From Trebouxia sp. TZW2008 (taxonomy: Eukaryota > Chlorophyta > Trebouxiophyceae > Trebouxiales > Trebouxiaceae): a DNA stretch of 64,000 nucleotides. The notes beneath the pieces are model-generated. The model saw only the letters and a program-made list of their open reading frames with translations, had not been told where the DNA came from and made no database searches. The translations under genes and the position numbers were made by a program. Each line of letters opens with the position of its first letter. Position 1 is the stretch's first letter. The stretch is from assembly GCA_002118135.1 (NCBI GenBank), contig BDIU01000136.1:496001-560000 (forward strand), in the 5' to 3' direction. Below are positions 10,946-29,669 of the stretch, piece after piece.

Positions 10946-13900
10946 TTAGTACAGAGCAGAGGAACTAATCTCAAAGTCACACACAACAGACACATGGTCG
11001 CTGGGAAAGAGGGCTGTTGGTAAGCCTCTGCTGACTGAATGCTGAGGAGGGGGATTGAGCACTGAAACCGGCTTTACATGCTTGCCTTCTGCCTGCATGT
11101 CCAGAACACTGTGTGCAGACTAGCCAGTATACGCAGCAGCAACGATGTTCACTTGCACAGTTGTCTGCTTGTGGCCAACGTCAACGAACAACCAGAAAGC
11201 TACCATTATCTGTAATGCAAACAAGGCAGCTTGCCATGCAGCATGCTTTTGTGACACATGTCAACTTTATCAAAGCAGACTTTGCAAGGACAAAGGCTGA
11301 CCTGTGAGTACCAGATATAGTCTACAGTGCCGCAGAACTTGTCATGGCAGGATGTGAACTCTGGCTCAGAGCCTGTCACTTCCATGTAAGCGCTCTGAAG
11401 CTGCAAGGGGTGCTCCAAAATATGATGGATGGCGGCTGCAGGGTCAGACACCTCGCTGGTGTGTGCTGTAGCCAACTGACTCCAGTCCATGCCGCCCTAC
11501 AGTCCAGAAGAGCTTACGATGCTCTCTGCTCACCACTCAAATGGACTCACATAAGACCAAAGGGAGGGGGAAAAAACAGAAAGAGAGAACTCCATTCAGG
11601 GAAGCGGCTTGGCAATTAGGTGGAGACCGCTAAGGCCTCTGACTGCAAGCAGGTGAGGACTGCATCAAGCAGCAACCTAGAAGCATCAACTTTGGCTGCA
11701 GTGAGTCATTACACTTTGGGAAGATAGGACCTGTGTCACAAACAATAGCACTTGTGCCAGCAGCTGTACCAGAAACTACACTGACAATTTAATTAGCGGA
11801 GTGCAGCTGAAGCTTTGTGCCATACCTTGTCTCTAGACCGCCGGCCAGACCTGTCCTGTACCCGTCTGCCACTGCTGGGCGGTCTAAACCTTGTTGCTGA
11901 AGCTGAGCTGTGACCGATGCCAATGCCTGACCTTGATGCTGCCATGGCAGGCATTTGCACTGGAGGTGTATCAACACAGGGCTGATTAGGTGAAGGCGAA
12001 GGTGACACACCATTGCGTAATGATTGGCTGAACGGCAAGAATGGTTGCCGGTCCTCTTGCACGCGCAGGGCTAAGCCGTTCAGCATGGCCCCTGGTGGTG
12101 TGAAAGGTGGCACGTGTTTGGTCTGTTGCTGGCTCTGATGAGGTGCTGCTGGTTGGCGGGAAGCTTCCTGGACGCTAGATGCGGCGGCTGCAGATGGCAT
12201 CTGTGTAGGCTGATAAGCTGTCATGTTGCTGGTCTGCATGATGTCAGCCTGACCGCTGGTGATGACTGCTGTCTGCCTGACTTGCTGACTTTGTGGGTAC
12301 CCATGAAGCGTGCTGCTCATGCTGTCAAAATGAAAATTCTGCGGACTTGAGGTACTGTTGGCACCGTGCAAGGTGGACATGGTCTGCAACTGATTGGCTG
12401 CAGCTCTTCCCATGGCAATCATGGCCTCAAGAGCATCATAAGCAGACTCAACACTGACAGACTGATTTGTATCCTGCACAGGTGGCTCGTCATAGCTATG
12501 AGCTGGCTGCTCAACAGCTGTTGTGCAGTAGCTCTCAACCTGCATCAGACACGCCTTGCTGTCTTAAGTGAGTTGCTCAAGACAGACACACATTGCTGCT
12601 AGACCATACTTCATTTGTCATACACGAAAGCAACACTTCATACAAGCTGGCACTTTGATTGCCATGTACTGGTCAAAGCAGTGATTGCGGCTTTGTGGCA
12701 GTCAGGCATTACTTGGTGCAATCTTGAGTGTAGTTGTTGTTGATCAAGAGTGTCTGACCTGAACAGTGCGCATGGGTCGTGGCTTTGCTGGCCGGTGTGA
12801 TCTGGATTCTTGCTGGCCTGACATGTTTCTTGGGTCTATTGCAGAGCAGTCAAGCTGCCCGCTTGCTATGAACTCATACAGAGCACTGCCTGGTGTCAGG
12901 TTCAAGTCCCCCATGAACATGCACGGAATGTTGCCACCATGCTGTTGACACATCTGGTGAATTGCCTCCAAGATGATGCGGATCTGGGCTACCTAAATAG
13001 GCATACACCTTGCACCAGGTTTGCAGCACGAAAGACTGAAATGTCAGCTGCCAGCTGCAGGGGTGCAGCACCTTGATCTCGCCTCGTTTTGGATTGAAAA
13101 GAATGTGGGTGTTTGCAACCAAAACTTGATAGTCATTGCTGCCTGCAAAAATACTGCTAAATCACTGCAGCTGAACTTGTTAAGTGTCTTGTAGAGAGCA
13201 GGCATCAGGACGGCAAATAGCAAAACAACATAGGAGTGATGCGCATACCTGAGCATGTCTCCAAGATCAGCAACTGAGCAACATTGTTTCTCAAGCTCAG
13301 CTCCGCAAAGTCAATGGTTCTACTTGCTTTGCATCTCAACTTTGAAAGCTGCCTGTAAGAACATTGTACTATATGATCTATTGAAGAAGACAAAGAGCAC
13401 AGCAGAAAGCTCCTGCTTGTCTTTAGTTGACAAGAATCGTCAAGCTAGGGACTCACCAGAAAACAGCACAACCATCTCCTCTGTCACCACTGCGCTGTGC
13501 ATACTGGTAATCATATCTGCAATGGCATAATTGTTGTTGAGGGATTTTAATGATGCCAATTGATGTGATGATGCAGCCCAAGCCATTACCCCAAGCTAGT
13601 CAAACATTCTTCAAGGTCTGCCATTCTGTCTACTTCTTGCAAGGATAGTATATCTGGCATGATTTGTTTGAACTCTTCATGCATCTGGGAGACTCTGACG
13701 CCAAAGCGCAGCAGGTTACGAGGGACCTTATTGTACAACTCTCGAGCATGCTCAAATGCCTGCATTACAGGTCATCTGCTCTTGCAACACTGCAAGCTCC
13801 TATTTTGCAAGCCTGATTCTGCAAGCAACGTTGCTGGGACCGTTTATGCCTTGTCATACCAGGGCATCTGCTAAAACATTATATGACATGACCCGAACTT

Positions 13901-14183
13901 TCCAGGTTTCCTCAGACGCATAGCTAGTACTGGCCTACAGCACAAATCAGCTGTCAGTCTATGTGCATATGCTGAAGGTTCAGTTCCTTGTTAGCTGATG
14001 AACTTCTACCAATGTATTGCTCCATTGTCTGAGGTCATCAATTTTTCGGACATCCTGCTCAGAGCCCTGAGGCTGATTACCCCTATTCATAGTGTGCTGA
14101 ACGGGTTGCACAACATGCTGAAACCTGCAGCTCGCGCCATATTGACAATTGCCCTGCTGAAACTGCCAGCATGGGCCGCGCAT
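10946..14183 (-). CDS. CCCH zinc finger plus CCR4/Angel-type endonuclease-exonuclease-phosphatase protein
   Basis: Predicted Mg-dependent RNA nuclease or deadenylase of the CCR4/Nocturnin/Angel group. ATG at 14183 is preceded directly by an in-frame TAG. Exon 1 (14183-14010) has a CCCH finger, C-x7-C-x5-C-x3-H, within GPCWQFQQGNCQYGASCRFQH's span (residues 4-24). The following exons splice in phase: 13934-13860 (VRVMSYNVLADAL), 13759 on (LSLQEVD, metal-binding Glu), 13516-13457 (GDRGDGCAVFW), then RTIDFAELSLRNNVAQ, ANTHILFNPKRGEIK and CMFMGDLNLTPGS (catalytic Asp/Asn). A low-complexity Gln/Ser/Pro exon (about 12540-11825) interrupts the domain before GTVDYIWYS and the final LFPSDHVSVVCDFE (catalytic Asp-His). 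The stop is TAA at 10948-10946. All catalytic motifs are present, so it should be active. Closest functional assignment is a plant CCR4-homolog-6-like protein; the exact substrate is unknown. Confidence 0.88.
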
Positions 14184-14608
14184 CTAGATGTTGCAATTGG
14201 ACAGCAGTCTGGAGCCTCAGTCAGGCTCGAAAAGCTGATCGTAAAGAGCGCTCTTCACGATTGCAGATGCTCTCAAAAAGAGACGAATGCTGAAGATCAC
14301 GATGCAATCAGCTTGCAGATCCCATGTCAAAATCCGCTCGCATCGCTACAGGCCTGCGCTTTGACGCTGCATGCTCGATTTGCGAGCAGGCTTGAGCAGT
14401 TGACTGTTTCAGGGATTGAGTGCATCCCCGCCAAAAAGGAGGTGTGTGCAAAAATACAAAGGTTCCGCAAGACAGGACTGATCAGCAGTAGTTGCTCCAT
14501 TCTGCGCATCGTGCAGTGTGTGCTGCAGTCTGGCCGGTCCCTTGCAGGCAGTCGCACCAGTACTGGCGACATGCTTGTCTGGTCCGCCTAGTTGTCTCCG
14601 CGTGCGCC
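14184..14608. promoter_or_regulatory. Divergent promoter region, nuclease gene / BUB kinase
   Basis: Only 425 bp separate the two start codons, which point away from each other, so both promoters and 5' UTRs must lie here. I could not place a TATA box or an E2F site with confidence. Confidence 0.55.
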
Positions 14609-17600
14609 ATGCAAGCAGATTGGGAGTTCAGTAAGGAGAACTTCCAGCCCTTGAAGCGCGGACGGAAGGAGGTCTGCTCTGACGAAGCCAAAAGTTGTCA
14701 AAAGGAGGGTGTGGAAAGCCAACGGCGGTATGTGCATCTGCAACAGCAAAGCTGTCCGTGTATACACAGTACCTGCTGCATTGGTCTGTCCTACACTGTA
14801 GGCGATTCTGGCAAGAGCTTGATGCCAACAATGGAGACGATCCGCTAGCAACCTGGATCAGGTGAGCTCAGAGCTTTTCTCCATGTGCGCCAGTGCAGGT
14901 CTCATAGCTGATGTGTGTGTGCAGGTTTATCAAATGGACTCAGGACACATTCCGTGCTGGAGGCCACCAAGCAGAACTGCTCCCTCTTCTGGAGCGCTGC
15001 ACTCGTGAGCTTCAGGACAAGCAGCAGTACAAGTCTGACATTAGATATCTGCGCATCTGGATTCAATATGTAGGCCTTGCGCATCTCAACCTCTTTAGCT
15101 TTGCTGTCAACTTCTGCTTGCTGATCTGTTAAATCTTGCTTGTTTTCGCAGGCTGACTGTTTGCCCGAGCCTAGAGATGTTTTCAGATTTCTCAAGGTAG
15201 AATAAGGTCGCCTCAATTTCTGATACTTTTCACAATTCACATGTGTCCTGCCCTTCTCAATGATCTGTCCGCATGCATGCAGGAGAATGACATTGGGCAA
15301 GACTTTGCGCTATACTACCTGGCATATGCTGCTTACATGGAGCTGCGTGGCAATTTCGCTAAAGCTGATGCTATTTTTCAAGACGGGCTAGCTAGGTATG
15401 CTAGCTCTGTCTTTGCTCAACTGCTGCTTTATAACGTCTGCTGCTGACTGGCACACCTATGTCATCTTCAGGCTTGCGCATCCCATTGATAGGCTGAGAA
15501 CCAAGTATGAGGACTTTCAGTACAGAATGGTGAGACAGTCACAGTACTCGTTTTTGAACATGATTGCCTCAATGCAACCACAGCTTTTGAACCATAGTTG
15601 ACTGTTTACAGGCAAAGCGCATTGAGCGAAAGGAGCAGGGTGTTACACCAGCTGAAGCAGCAAATGAGCCTGTCAGATCTAGTTTAGCTGTATTGTCAGT
15701 CCAGAACAAAGGTCGCCCTGCAGAACAGTCAAACGTCCCTGGAGCTTTTGCTTTTGCAAGACAAAAGCGCAAAGCCACTGCAGCTGCTGACAAGGAGAAT
15801 GGTAGTGGACTAGACATATATGTTGACGATGCTTTCAAGCCAGGCAAACCTGCACTGGGCTTGCCCCCTGCTGCTCCTACAGGATTGTGGACTAAGCTTG
15901 GCAGTGACGAACAAAACAGGTAGGTCTAGCCTTGCTGTCAGCCCGGTCCCTTATTCACTGCAAACGCAGAAAGCCATTGACCTAGTCTGTGGCTGACTGC
16001 GTATTGGGGTAATGCTTCAGGAAAGAGAATGTGCAGAAAGCATCTCAGTGGGCTGGTCAGAAGCTGTCTCAGAAAGGCAGTCTACTTCAGCCCGCCATAC
16101 CTGCTCTAGACATTCCAGTAGATGAAGACATCCGGGATCAGCCATCGCCACAGCATGTCAATGCAGTTCCAAAGGTAGCTTTCTACCCATTGCTTAGTCC
16201 TTGCTTCCTGCACGTCTACTATCATATAAGATGCCTGATAAGCATGCGCAACCAGGCTGTTTTGTCAATGTACTCAGGACAAGGCTTTGCACCCTGCGCG
16301 TGCCCATTGCTAGTGTACACTCTGGCGAGCATTACTAATCTAGTTGTTGAACCCCATTGCCAGTGCAGTCTCTGGCATGCATTACTAGTCTAGTCATTGA
16401 ACCCCATTACAAGTGTGTAGTCTCTGACGCAAAGGGGCATGCTGCACACAGGGCACCTTGCGTCAGAGACTAGACCGCACAGCTGGCTCAGCCATGGACG
16501 AAAAGCTGTTGAAGGACCCTCTGCGATTCCACAAGATAGTGCAGTGATGTTGGCAGTGCTGCAGTCAGCAATACCTTTCACCAGTAGTTGAGAATTGCAG
16601 TGAATAGTTGTGTGACTTTTGTAAATTTGATTTGTAAGTCTTTCATGCCATGTATTGTCTGCTCCATTTCACATGCATATGTTGACTTCATGCCCAGCAA
16701 AACATACGCTTTGCAGAGTGAGCCACTTGAGGGTCAGGCTTACACGACAGCTCAGTGCTACCCACACAACAGCTCTCAGCATTCAGAGGTTGCAAGCAAA
16801 GCAATTGTTGCATCACCACCTCCTGCAGAAGCGCCAGACAGCGCTTTCTCTGCTGTTGGTCCACGCCAACACAACCGTGCTGTGCACAACAAGAAGCAAG
16901 AGGTTCCAGCATACAATGCAGACCTGCTTCAAGGTGACTCAGCCCAGGAAGTCAGCTTTGAGGAGCTGCGTGCTTCCAAATGGCTTGCAAGACATGTTGC
17001 ACCTGCACAACAGGTAAACACAGGTCATCAACAAGCTTCCGGCTCCTCAGTGCACCATGCTCGGCATCTTTCCTCTTGTAAACTGTGTATGGTTGCGTCA
17101 TGCCCTGTGCACCTGTGTGCATTTATTGTAGTAACCTGCATCCTGGCCTATAGCAAATGCTTCAACATGGCTCAGCATGCCAGGGCATACACTGTGGAGT
17201 CCCAGCGCCTGACTGGCATGATGACAGCCCTTGCATTATCACCAATTCCTGGATCTGTTCCTTCACCTGTATTGACTTGCAGCTTTCAACTGTTTCTTCA
17301 GCTGTCTAAACGTGCGTTGCATGCTCAGGCAATTGCCCTGGAGCAGAATGCTATTGAGCACATGGCAGATCCTGCCCTGCAGAGTCCATGCCTGCCAGCT
17401 GTCAAGGCTGCGCCTGATATTCCTGAGGAGAGTGGCAATAGCCTCACGCTGCTGTCACCCAAAAATGCAGCTCCAAGTGTGCCATCCAGCACATCGCCAG
17501 CCAATGCCACAAGCCCCATGCCTGCCAGGCCAGTGCACCGTGGTCACTTGGTGTCACACTCCCAGCCTGCTCTCATGGCTGAGAGGCCAAGGCCACATTC

Positions 17601-20600
17601 TGCTGCGTATGTAGCTCCCTCAACAAGAATAGGCAAAGGGCCATGGCCAGCACCAGCCAATCCAGCGTCACCTACACTGCACACATTGAGGCTGCCAGAG
17701 ATGACTCAGAATGTGACACTGGCAACCAAGGATGCCTTTGCTTGCGTGAACGCCATGTTCAGCAGCTCACTGTGCCATGACTCTGGCCCCAGCCTCAGAC
17801 CTGCCTCACTGGCAGAGCCAACAGTTACCATTTCTACCAAAGCGGCCTTTGCAGAGCTGAACTGCATGTTCAGCTCAGACCTGCCGCATCATAGGCAGCA
17901 TGCAGGTTCTGAGAAGCGCAGAGCTTTCCAAGCGCCAATGCCAAGGAAGTCACTAGGCAAGCGGTCTCTGCACTCAGCACAGCTAGGTGCTGATACCAGA
18001 CCCAGCAGCAGTCGTGTCGGCATTGCTGCAGCACTCAGAAGTCACCACACACAGAAGGGTGACAGGCATGTTGTTGCTGGTCAGCAGAGCTTGCATGACA
18101 CTGAAAAGCAATGTGCTGGCCACACCATGCATCAACAGCCCAAGCCTGTTGCTGTCAAGCTTGAGCAGACAGTGTTTGGCCAGCACAGCACAGGGGGCGC
18201 AGTTGAAAGCCTGCAGATCCGTGAAGATACACAGCGTCTGGCCAAATCACCTTCTGCAGCTGCTGGGCAGGGTGCATCTCCTGGTGGTTTTGCTGTCTAT
18301 GAGGACACTCAGTACGTCAGCAAGGCTGAGCCAGACACAAGTCCTGCTGGTTTCTGCATCCGTGAAGACACACAGTTCATGAACAAGACAGGTCAAGCCA
18401 GCCCTGATTCTCAGAATGACGATGCTGATGTTCCAAGCCCTGCCGGCCTTGGCATCTATGAGGACACACAATTCATGGACAAGCAAAGTCACGCTGCTGC
18501 TGAAACACATCACAGGCGTACAGAAGTCCAAAGTCCTGGTGGTATTGGCATCTATGAGGACACACAATTTGTGAACAAAGGAGACCAGGCTGCTGCTGAA
18601 GCACAGGGTGCAGACATGCAAAGTTCTGGTGGCTTGGGCATCTATGAAGATACACAATTTGTCGGGCAAGCAAGCACAAAAGCCTGTCACACAGCAGATG
18701 AAGCTGCCAGCCCTGGAGGTCTTAGCATCTATGAAGACACACAGTTTGTCAGCGTGGTAGGCAGCAGGCATGCAGGCAAGTCGGCTTCAGATGCAGAGGC
18801 AAGTCCACATGAGCTAGGCATCTATGAAGACACACAATTTGGTCCCAAGGCAGGCAAAGTTGGTGTCACAGCTCAATCACAGCAAGCAGACGTGAAGCAT
18901 GAGGCTGTGCACGGTGACCAGAAGGAAAATCTGTATGGCCTTGGCAGGTGACATTTGAGCTCGATGCAGCAGTGCAAACGTTTTGCACCCACACCAACCT
19001 CTCAGCTTGAGTCTCATATTCATGTAATCACTTGACCCCTTGCAACTTTGCTCTGCTTGATCAGGACCCTTAGACATGATGCAAATTAAAAGTCTCAAGC
19101 AAAAGAAATGCCCTGATATAGAGTAGCAAGCAACTTCTGCTAGCCTTGCACATCATTCCGAATCCAGCTGCATTGGCTGAGAGCATGGCAGTCTGTCAGC
19201 ATATGATGACAAGCAATGCACAACACATGCCATAGGGGTTTTGCCAGAGACATAGGTTCGCCAGCAGCCCAAGCCATTGCTCTACAGCCTATCACAGGTC
19301 AAAGAGCAAGAAACCTGGGACTGCCAGACCTAGAAGCAAAGCATGCTGCCAATGGAACACGGCCAGTTCAGGTTCGTAAGCAATACACTGCTGTGCAACA
19401 GAGTTTATGCTACTGGCTGTCAGCCATGTCTGTCATAAACATTGTCAAATCTGTCGTCAAAACATGTGCAAACATGTGTGCTCCCAAACCTGTCATCAAA
19501 CCATGTACAGACATTGTGTGGTCCCACTGCTTCTGTTTGTGAATAGCAGCAACGCCAGGTCATGACTATCCACAGTGCTCATGGCACAAATCTGAGCTGG
19601 TGGCATTGTCGTGTGCAGGTGCAAGATCTTGACAGGGCCATGCAGCATTTGTCCCCTTTCAGAGAGCAATGCAAAGGCGGCAAGCCAGCCTTGGCAGCTG
19701 CTGCACCTGATGCATGTGCCATTGATCCCTTCCATGCATCTGTGCAGGCTAGACTTCTGTCTGGCCTAGAGCCACCTCTTGAACAGGTGAGCTGGCAAGC
19801 TTGACCTGGCACAGGGCATGTGCTCAGAAGGGTCTTGAGCTCACATGCTTCCTTGCTTTTGCACAATGTAGATAGCTTCTGCACTATCTGGTTACGTGAC
19901 AGCTAGCATGTTCCCACATTGAGGTGCAGACCTTGCAGTTCACAGAGATCACCGCAGCTCTGTATCGTGCCAAGTGATGACAGCATGTGGTATGCATCTT
20001 CAGTGTCAATGCCTGAACCTAATGCAGTGCAACGTGTTGAACAGCTTTTGTGATGTGCAGTGGGCAGATGTTGTTCTTGTCACTGAAGAAGGTTCTGACT
20101 TTGACAAGCTGAAGCAAGTCAAGAGGCAGGCTGCAAAGCCTATATCCCTGCAAGTGGGTTCACAGTTCTTTATGGCACAGCAGAAGGTTGGACAGGGTGC
20201 TTTTGCCAGCGTATATCAGGTAAGCAATAAGTTGCATTAAGAAGTCAATAGCAGCACTGCTTTGTGACCTTTTTGATGTGCTTGCAAGCAGAACATTGCA
20301 TGTCATGCTATGCTGCCCTGCTCAGACATCAAGGTTGTATTGTGCAGCCTGTTCAAGAAGTGTCATGCCGCTGATTGTGCATGTAATCTTCCATATAAAT
20401 CTTGCATTCCACTGACTTCAAAGGATGCAGATAGACAGGACTGAGCATGGTAGCATTGCTACCCCTCCAAAAGACGCCTTGCTGATGGCTTTGTCTGACC
20501 CATCGTTGTGTAAACTTTATTATTGCTGACTTTGACCTGAAAGTATGCAGGTAGCTTGTGCAAAGCATGCCAACATTGCACTAATTTCCATCAGATCTGT

Positions 20601-22238
20601 TGCTGATGAACATGTCTCACATGTCTCTGTGTCAAGGTTGCAGTCTGCTCAATCTAGCTTGGAAATATGCAGGTAGCCAGGGCAGAGGACACCAAGAGAT
20701 CATCTGCAGTTAGTCCTTTGTATGCACTGAAGATCCAATTGCCACCGTGCCCATGGGAGTTCTACATCTGCAAGGTGCTGCAAGGCAGGGTGCCACCAAC
20801 CAGCCGCAGCCTGTTCCTCACTGCGGACATGCTCTACTTGTCACCAAAACACAGCGGCATGCTGACACCTTGTGGCAAGAGAGGCACGCTGCAGGATCTG
20901 CTCAACGCCTACATGAGAAAGGGCAAGGTGGGACTGTTGATTATATGTGTTTTGCCTTTAAAGTGAAAATTTGCAATTTTTTTTGATGCATTGAATGTCA
21001 ACCTGATCTGAACCATGCATTTGGCCAATCATGCGCTGCACTGATGTCTGGCTTGCCTGAGTACCCTCTGTGCCTGCTAACCCCTCTGATGCAACGATGC
21101 GATGCATTTTGATGCCAAATACGAGGATGAGTGCTTCTGATGAGGCTCAAGTGTCAATGCAGAGGATGGATGAGGCTGTTGTCATGTACTACACCTTGGA
21201 GCTGCTGTCCATAGCAACAGCGCTACATGCTGCCCATGTGATTCACACTGACATCAAGCCTGACAACCTGCTTCTGAGGGAGCCTGCCACTTCAGCATTG
21301 CCACCCTGGCAGCCCTACAGGGCAGGGCCTTGGGCCAAAACTGGCCTCTGCCTCATTGACTTTGGCAGGGCGGTCGACACTGCTTTGCTGCCTCCCAACA
21401 CTCTTTTCAAGGTATGCTGCACCCAGGCATCATCAGCTTGTACTCAGTTCTGAAGGCAACACACCTGCAGCAGTGTACGCTGCACATGCCTCAACTGCAA
21501 TGGTGTCTGCAGTCCAAACTGTGCTAACCACCTGCCCAGCTGCTGTCTGCAATGCCATGCAAGGCTGCCTGAATCTGGCTTCTTGAGCAGAGTTTTGTGG
21601 TCAGCCGTTTGCGGTACTCTGTTATAACAAGTGCAGCAAGCGCACCATATGATTGCTGCAGGGTGACTCCTGTACTGAGGCATTCCGCTGCGTTGAGATG
21701 CAAGAGGGCAGGCCATGGAGCTGGGGTGTTGATGCCTTTGGGGTGTGCAGCTCTGTTCACTGTCTCTTGTTTGGGGACTACATGCAAGTCGAGAAGACCA
21801 TCAGCTCAGAGGGTATAGCAACTCTCTCCTGACATTATCACAGCGTGCATGTCTTCTGAAAGGTCAGAACCCGATCATGGCACTGAATGCCTACTATGCA
21901 CTCTGTTCTTGACACCAAGTTTTAGTTGGTTCTTGCTGAATGCCAACCTTCAGCATCTACTGCTAAATTCAGCAAAGCTCCTCCGTCCCATTTCATGCTT
22001 TCAACAGTCTGTCCTTTATGTAGGATCCATTGGATATAGACTGAAGTCTCAGCTCAAGAGACACTGGACAGTGGACCTGTGGCAAACGCTGTTTGACACA
22101 CTCCTGCAGCCTGGCAAGCCTGATGCTGCTCCCTCATACAAGCACCTGCTAGATCTATTTCACCAGCATCTAAGCGCGAACCCTGCTATAGCCAGCAAGC
22201 TGCGCTCTGAGCTTGTTAAGCAAGACAACATCTTCTGA
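14609..22238 (+). CDS. BUB1/BUBR1-type (MadBub) spindle-checkpoint kinase with ABBA-like repeats
   Basis: Mitotic checkpoint protein that binds Cdc20/APC-C and kinetochores. The start MQADWEFSKENFQPLKRGR places a KEN box at residues 9-11, the Mad3/BUBR1 hallmark. The Mad3/BUB1 TPR region follows (YLRIWIQYADCL, LYYLAYAAYMELRGNFAKAD). More KEN boxes lie at 15792-15800, 16022-16030 (in KENVQKASQWAGQKL) and 18922-18930. A FEELRASKW segment is near 16970. The large exon 16700-18948 carries eight IYEDTQF-type repeats. The C-terminus is a Bub1-type kinase: VGQGAFASVYQ glycine loop, ALKIQ lysine, HTDIKPDNLLL catalytic loop, LIDFGRAVD metal-binding segment, and WGVDAFGVCSSVHCLLFGDYM; stop at 22236-22238. 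All catalytic residues are present. Having both KEN boxes and a complete kinase indicates an unsplit ancestral-type MadBub rather than a dedicated BUB1 or BUBR1. Confidence 0.93.
16270..16480 (+). repeat. Tandem about 60-bp repeat ending in a perfect 15-bp hairpin (BUB intron)
   Basis: ATTACTAATCTAGTTGTTGA followed by ACCCCATTGCC recurs as ATTACTAGTCTAGTCATTGA followed by ACCCCATTACA. The next copy of the TAGTCTCTG motif forms an inverted repeat: TAGTCTCTGACGCAA at 16418-16432 and its exact reverse complement at 16458-16472, with a 25-nt loop. Confidence 0.85.
18205..18840 (+). repeat. Eight coding repeats of the (L/F)x(I/V)(Y/R)EDTQF motif
   Basis: Cores in order are LQIREDTQR, FAVYEDTQY, FCIREDTQF, LGIYEDTQF, IGIYEDTQF, LGIYEDTQF, LSIYEDTQF and LGIYEDTQF, usually preceded by SP(G/A)G. 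Spacing is about 75-100 bp. Linkers vary but the core is strictly kept, so the motif itself is under selection. It fits the ABBA consensus Fx[ILV][FHY]x[DE], exactly in copy 2 and with Leu/Ile for Phe in most others. Confidence 0.9.
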
Positions 22239-22846
22239 AGCGGACAACTTAATTCAAATACCGGTGGTCATCAGCAACACTAGCAGACCTATGTATTAGG
22301 CTGGAGTCCACATGCCTGTATGACATTATCAGCAATGTGTTCTGTCTATCTGTGTCTTTCGCTTCTGCATGCACACAACGTATCAAAATTTGCAGCTACT
22401 GCCACCGAGGTCTGTGATGGATGACAGATGCAAGGTATCTTAAGCTGCAATGTCCTCTTTTCAGCCAGTGACAGTTGTATATGAGTATTAGTTGCAAGAT
22501 TTGCAATTCATACTGTGCAGACAGCACTGTGATACATATGTTGATGACGGTCGCTGCAAAGTGTCTCAAAAAGCTTCCGATTTCATTTGGCACCTCTGCA
22601 CCATTTCAAGATGCTCTCGCAGCAGCCTTGAAACAGCAACTGCTACAGCTGGCTGAGAAGATGCATGCCTGCCGAGGTAGGGACGCATGTGTCCCAACAT
22701 TGACTCATGCTCATCGCGGTTCATGACTCAGAGGGAGCTCAGCTCCCCCGTGAACGGCCCTGAAGTTTTGCTCGTTCATACGGTTGCACAAACCGTGCTG
22801 TAGTTACTTGCGGTACGTAAACAGTCCTGGTGCACCTGGACGCGAC
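22239..22846. other. Intergenic, BUB kinase to GPI
   Basis: The region should carry the BUB 3' UTR and the GPI promoter and 5' UTR. A short plus-strand open frame (22475-22726) has no recognisable similarity. A small palindrome GGGAGCTCAGCTCCC lies near 22733. Confidence 0.5.
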
Positions 22847-29126
<6,280 letters not shown>

Positions 29127-29669
29127 TGACATCAGGGAGCGTTTCCCCAACAGCAATTTTGTCAGTTCAGACTTCGGTCCCAATTGGCCAATTCATGGAG
29201 TTACACTGTCCCGAGAGCATGCTGCGACATGCAATGGCAGTGCAGTGTTGATGAGCTTTCCAGGCAGCATTGTTGCTGCAGCTACGTACGCAAGAGGTTT
29301 TGATATGTAGGTTAATATGTGTTTAGGCTAAATAGATTTTGAGCAGCATGCTGTACTATGTCAGCCATATTGTGTGGCTCACATGCACTGACAGTGACAT
29401 TGGTGCCACTTAGAAAGCCGGTCAACGCAAACAACTAATTATAGTGCTGTAACAGCCAATTGAGCCGAGCACCAGCAACACAGCGCATCGCTGGGACCCT
29501 CTGCTGTAGACTGCGTGCCTGTTACCGTGCTCCAGCTCACTGATCCTGCTGGCGTCGGCTTGACACAGGACCTTGAACGAGTGTCAGTCACTTCCGGTAC
29601 TTGCTTTGTCTGCAGTTGGACACCCGAGTGCTCAGCATTTTCTGACATGGGCGGTCAGACCGCCTTTTG
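29127..29669. other. Intergenic, GPI to folate carrier
   Basis: Holds the GPI 3' UTR and the folate-carrier promoter. I see no exon or RNA gene. Confidence 0.5.

Noticed and set aside
18247..18771. A 174-codon minus-strand frame over the IYEDTQF repeats
   Set aside because: It is antisense of a repeated coding region and inherits its periodicity; the plus frame carries conserved KEN and kinase context.
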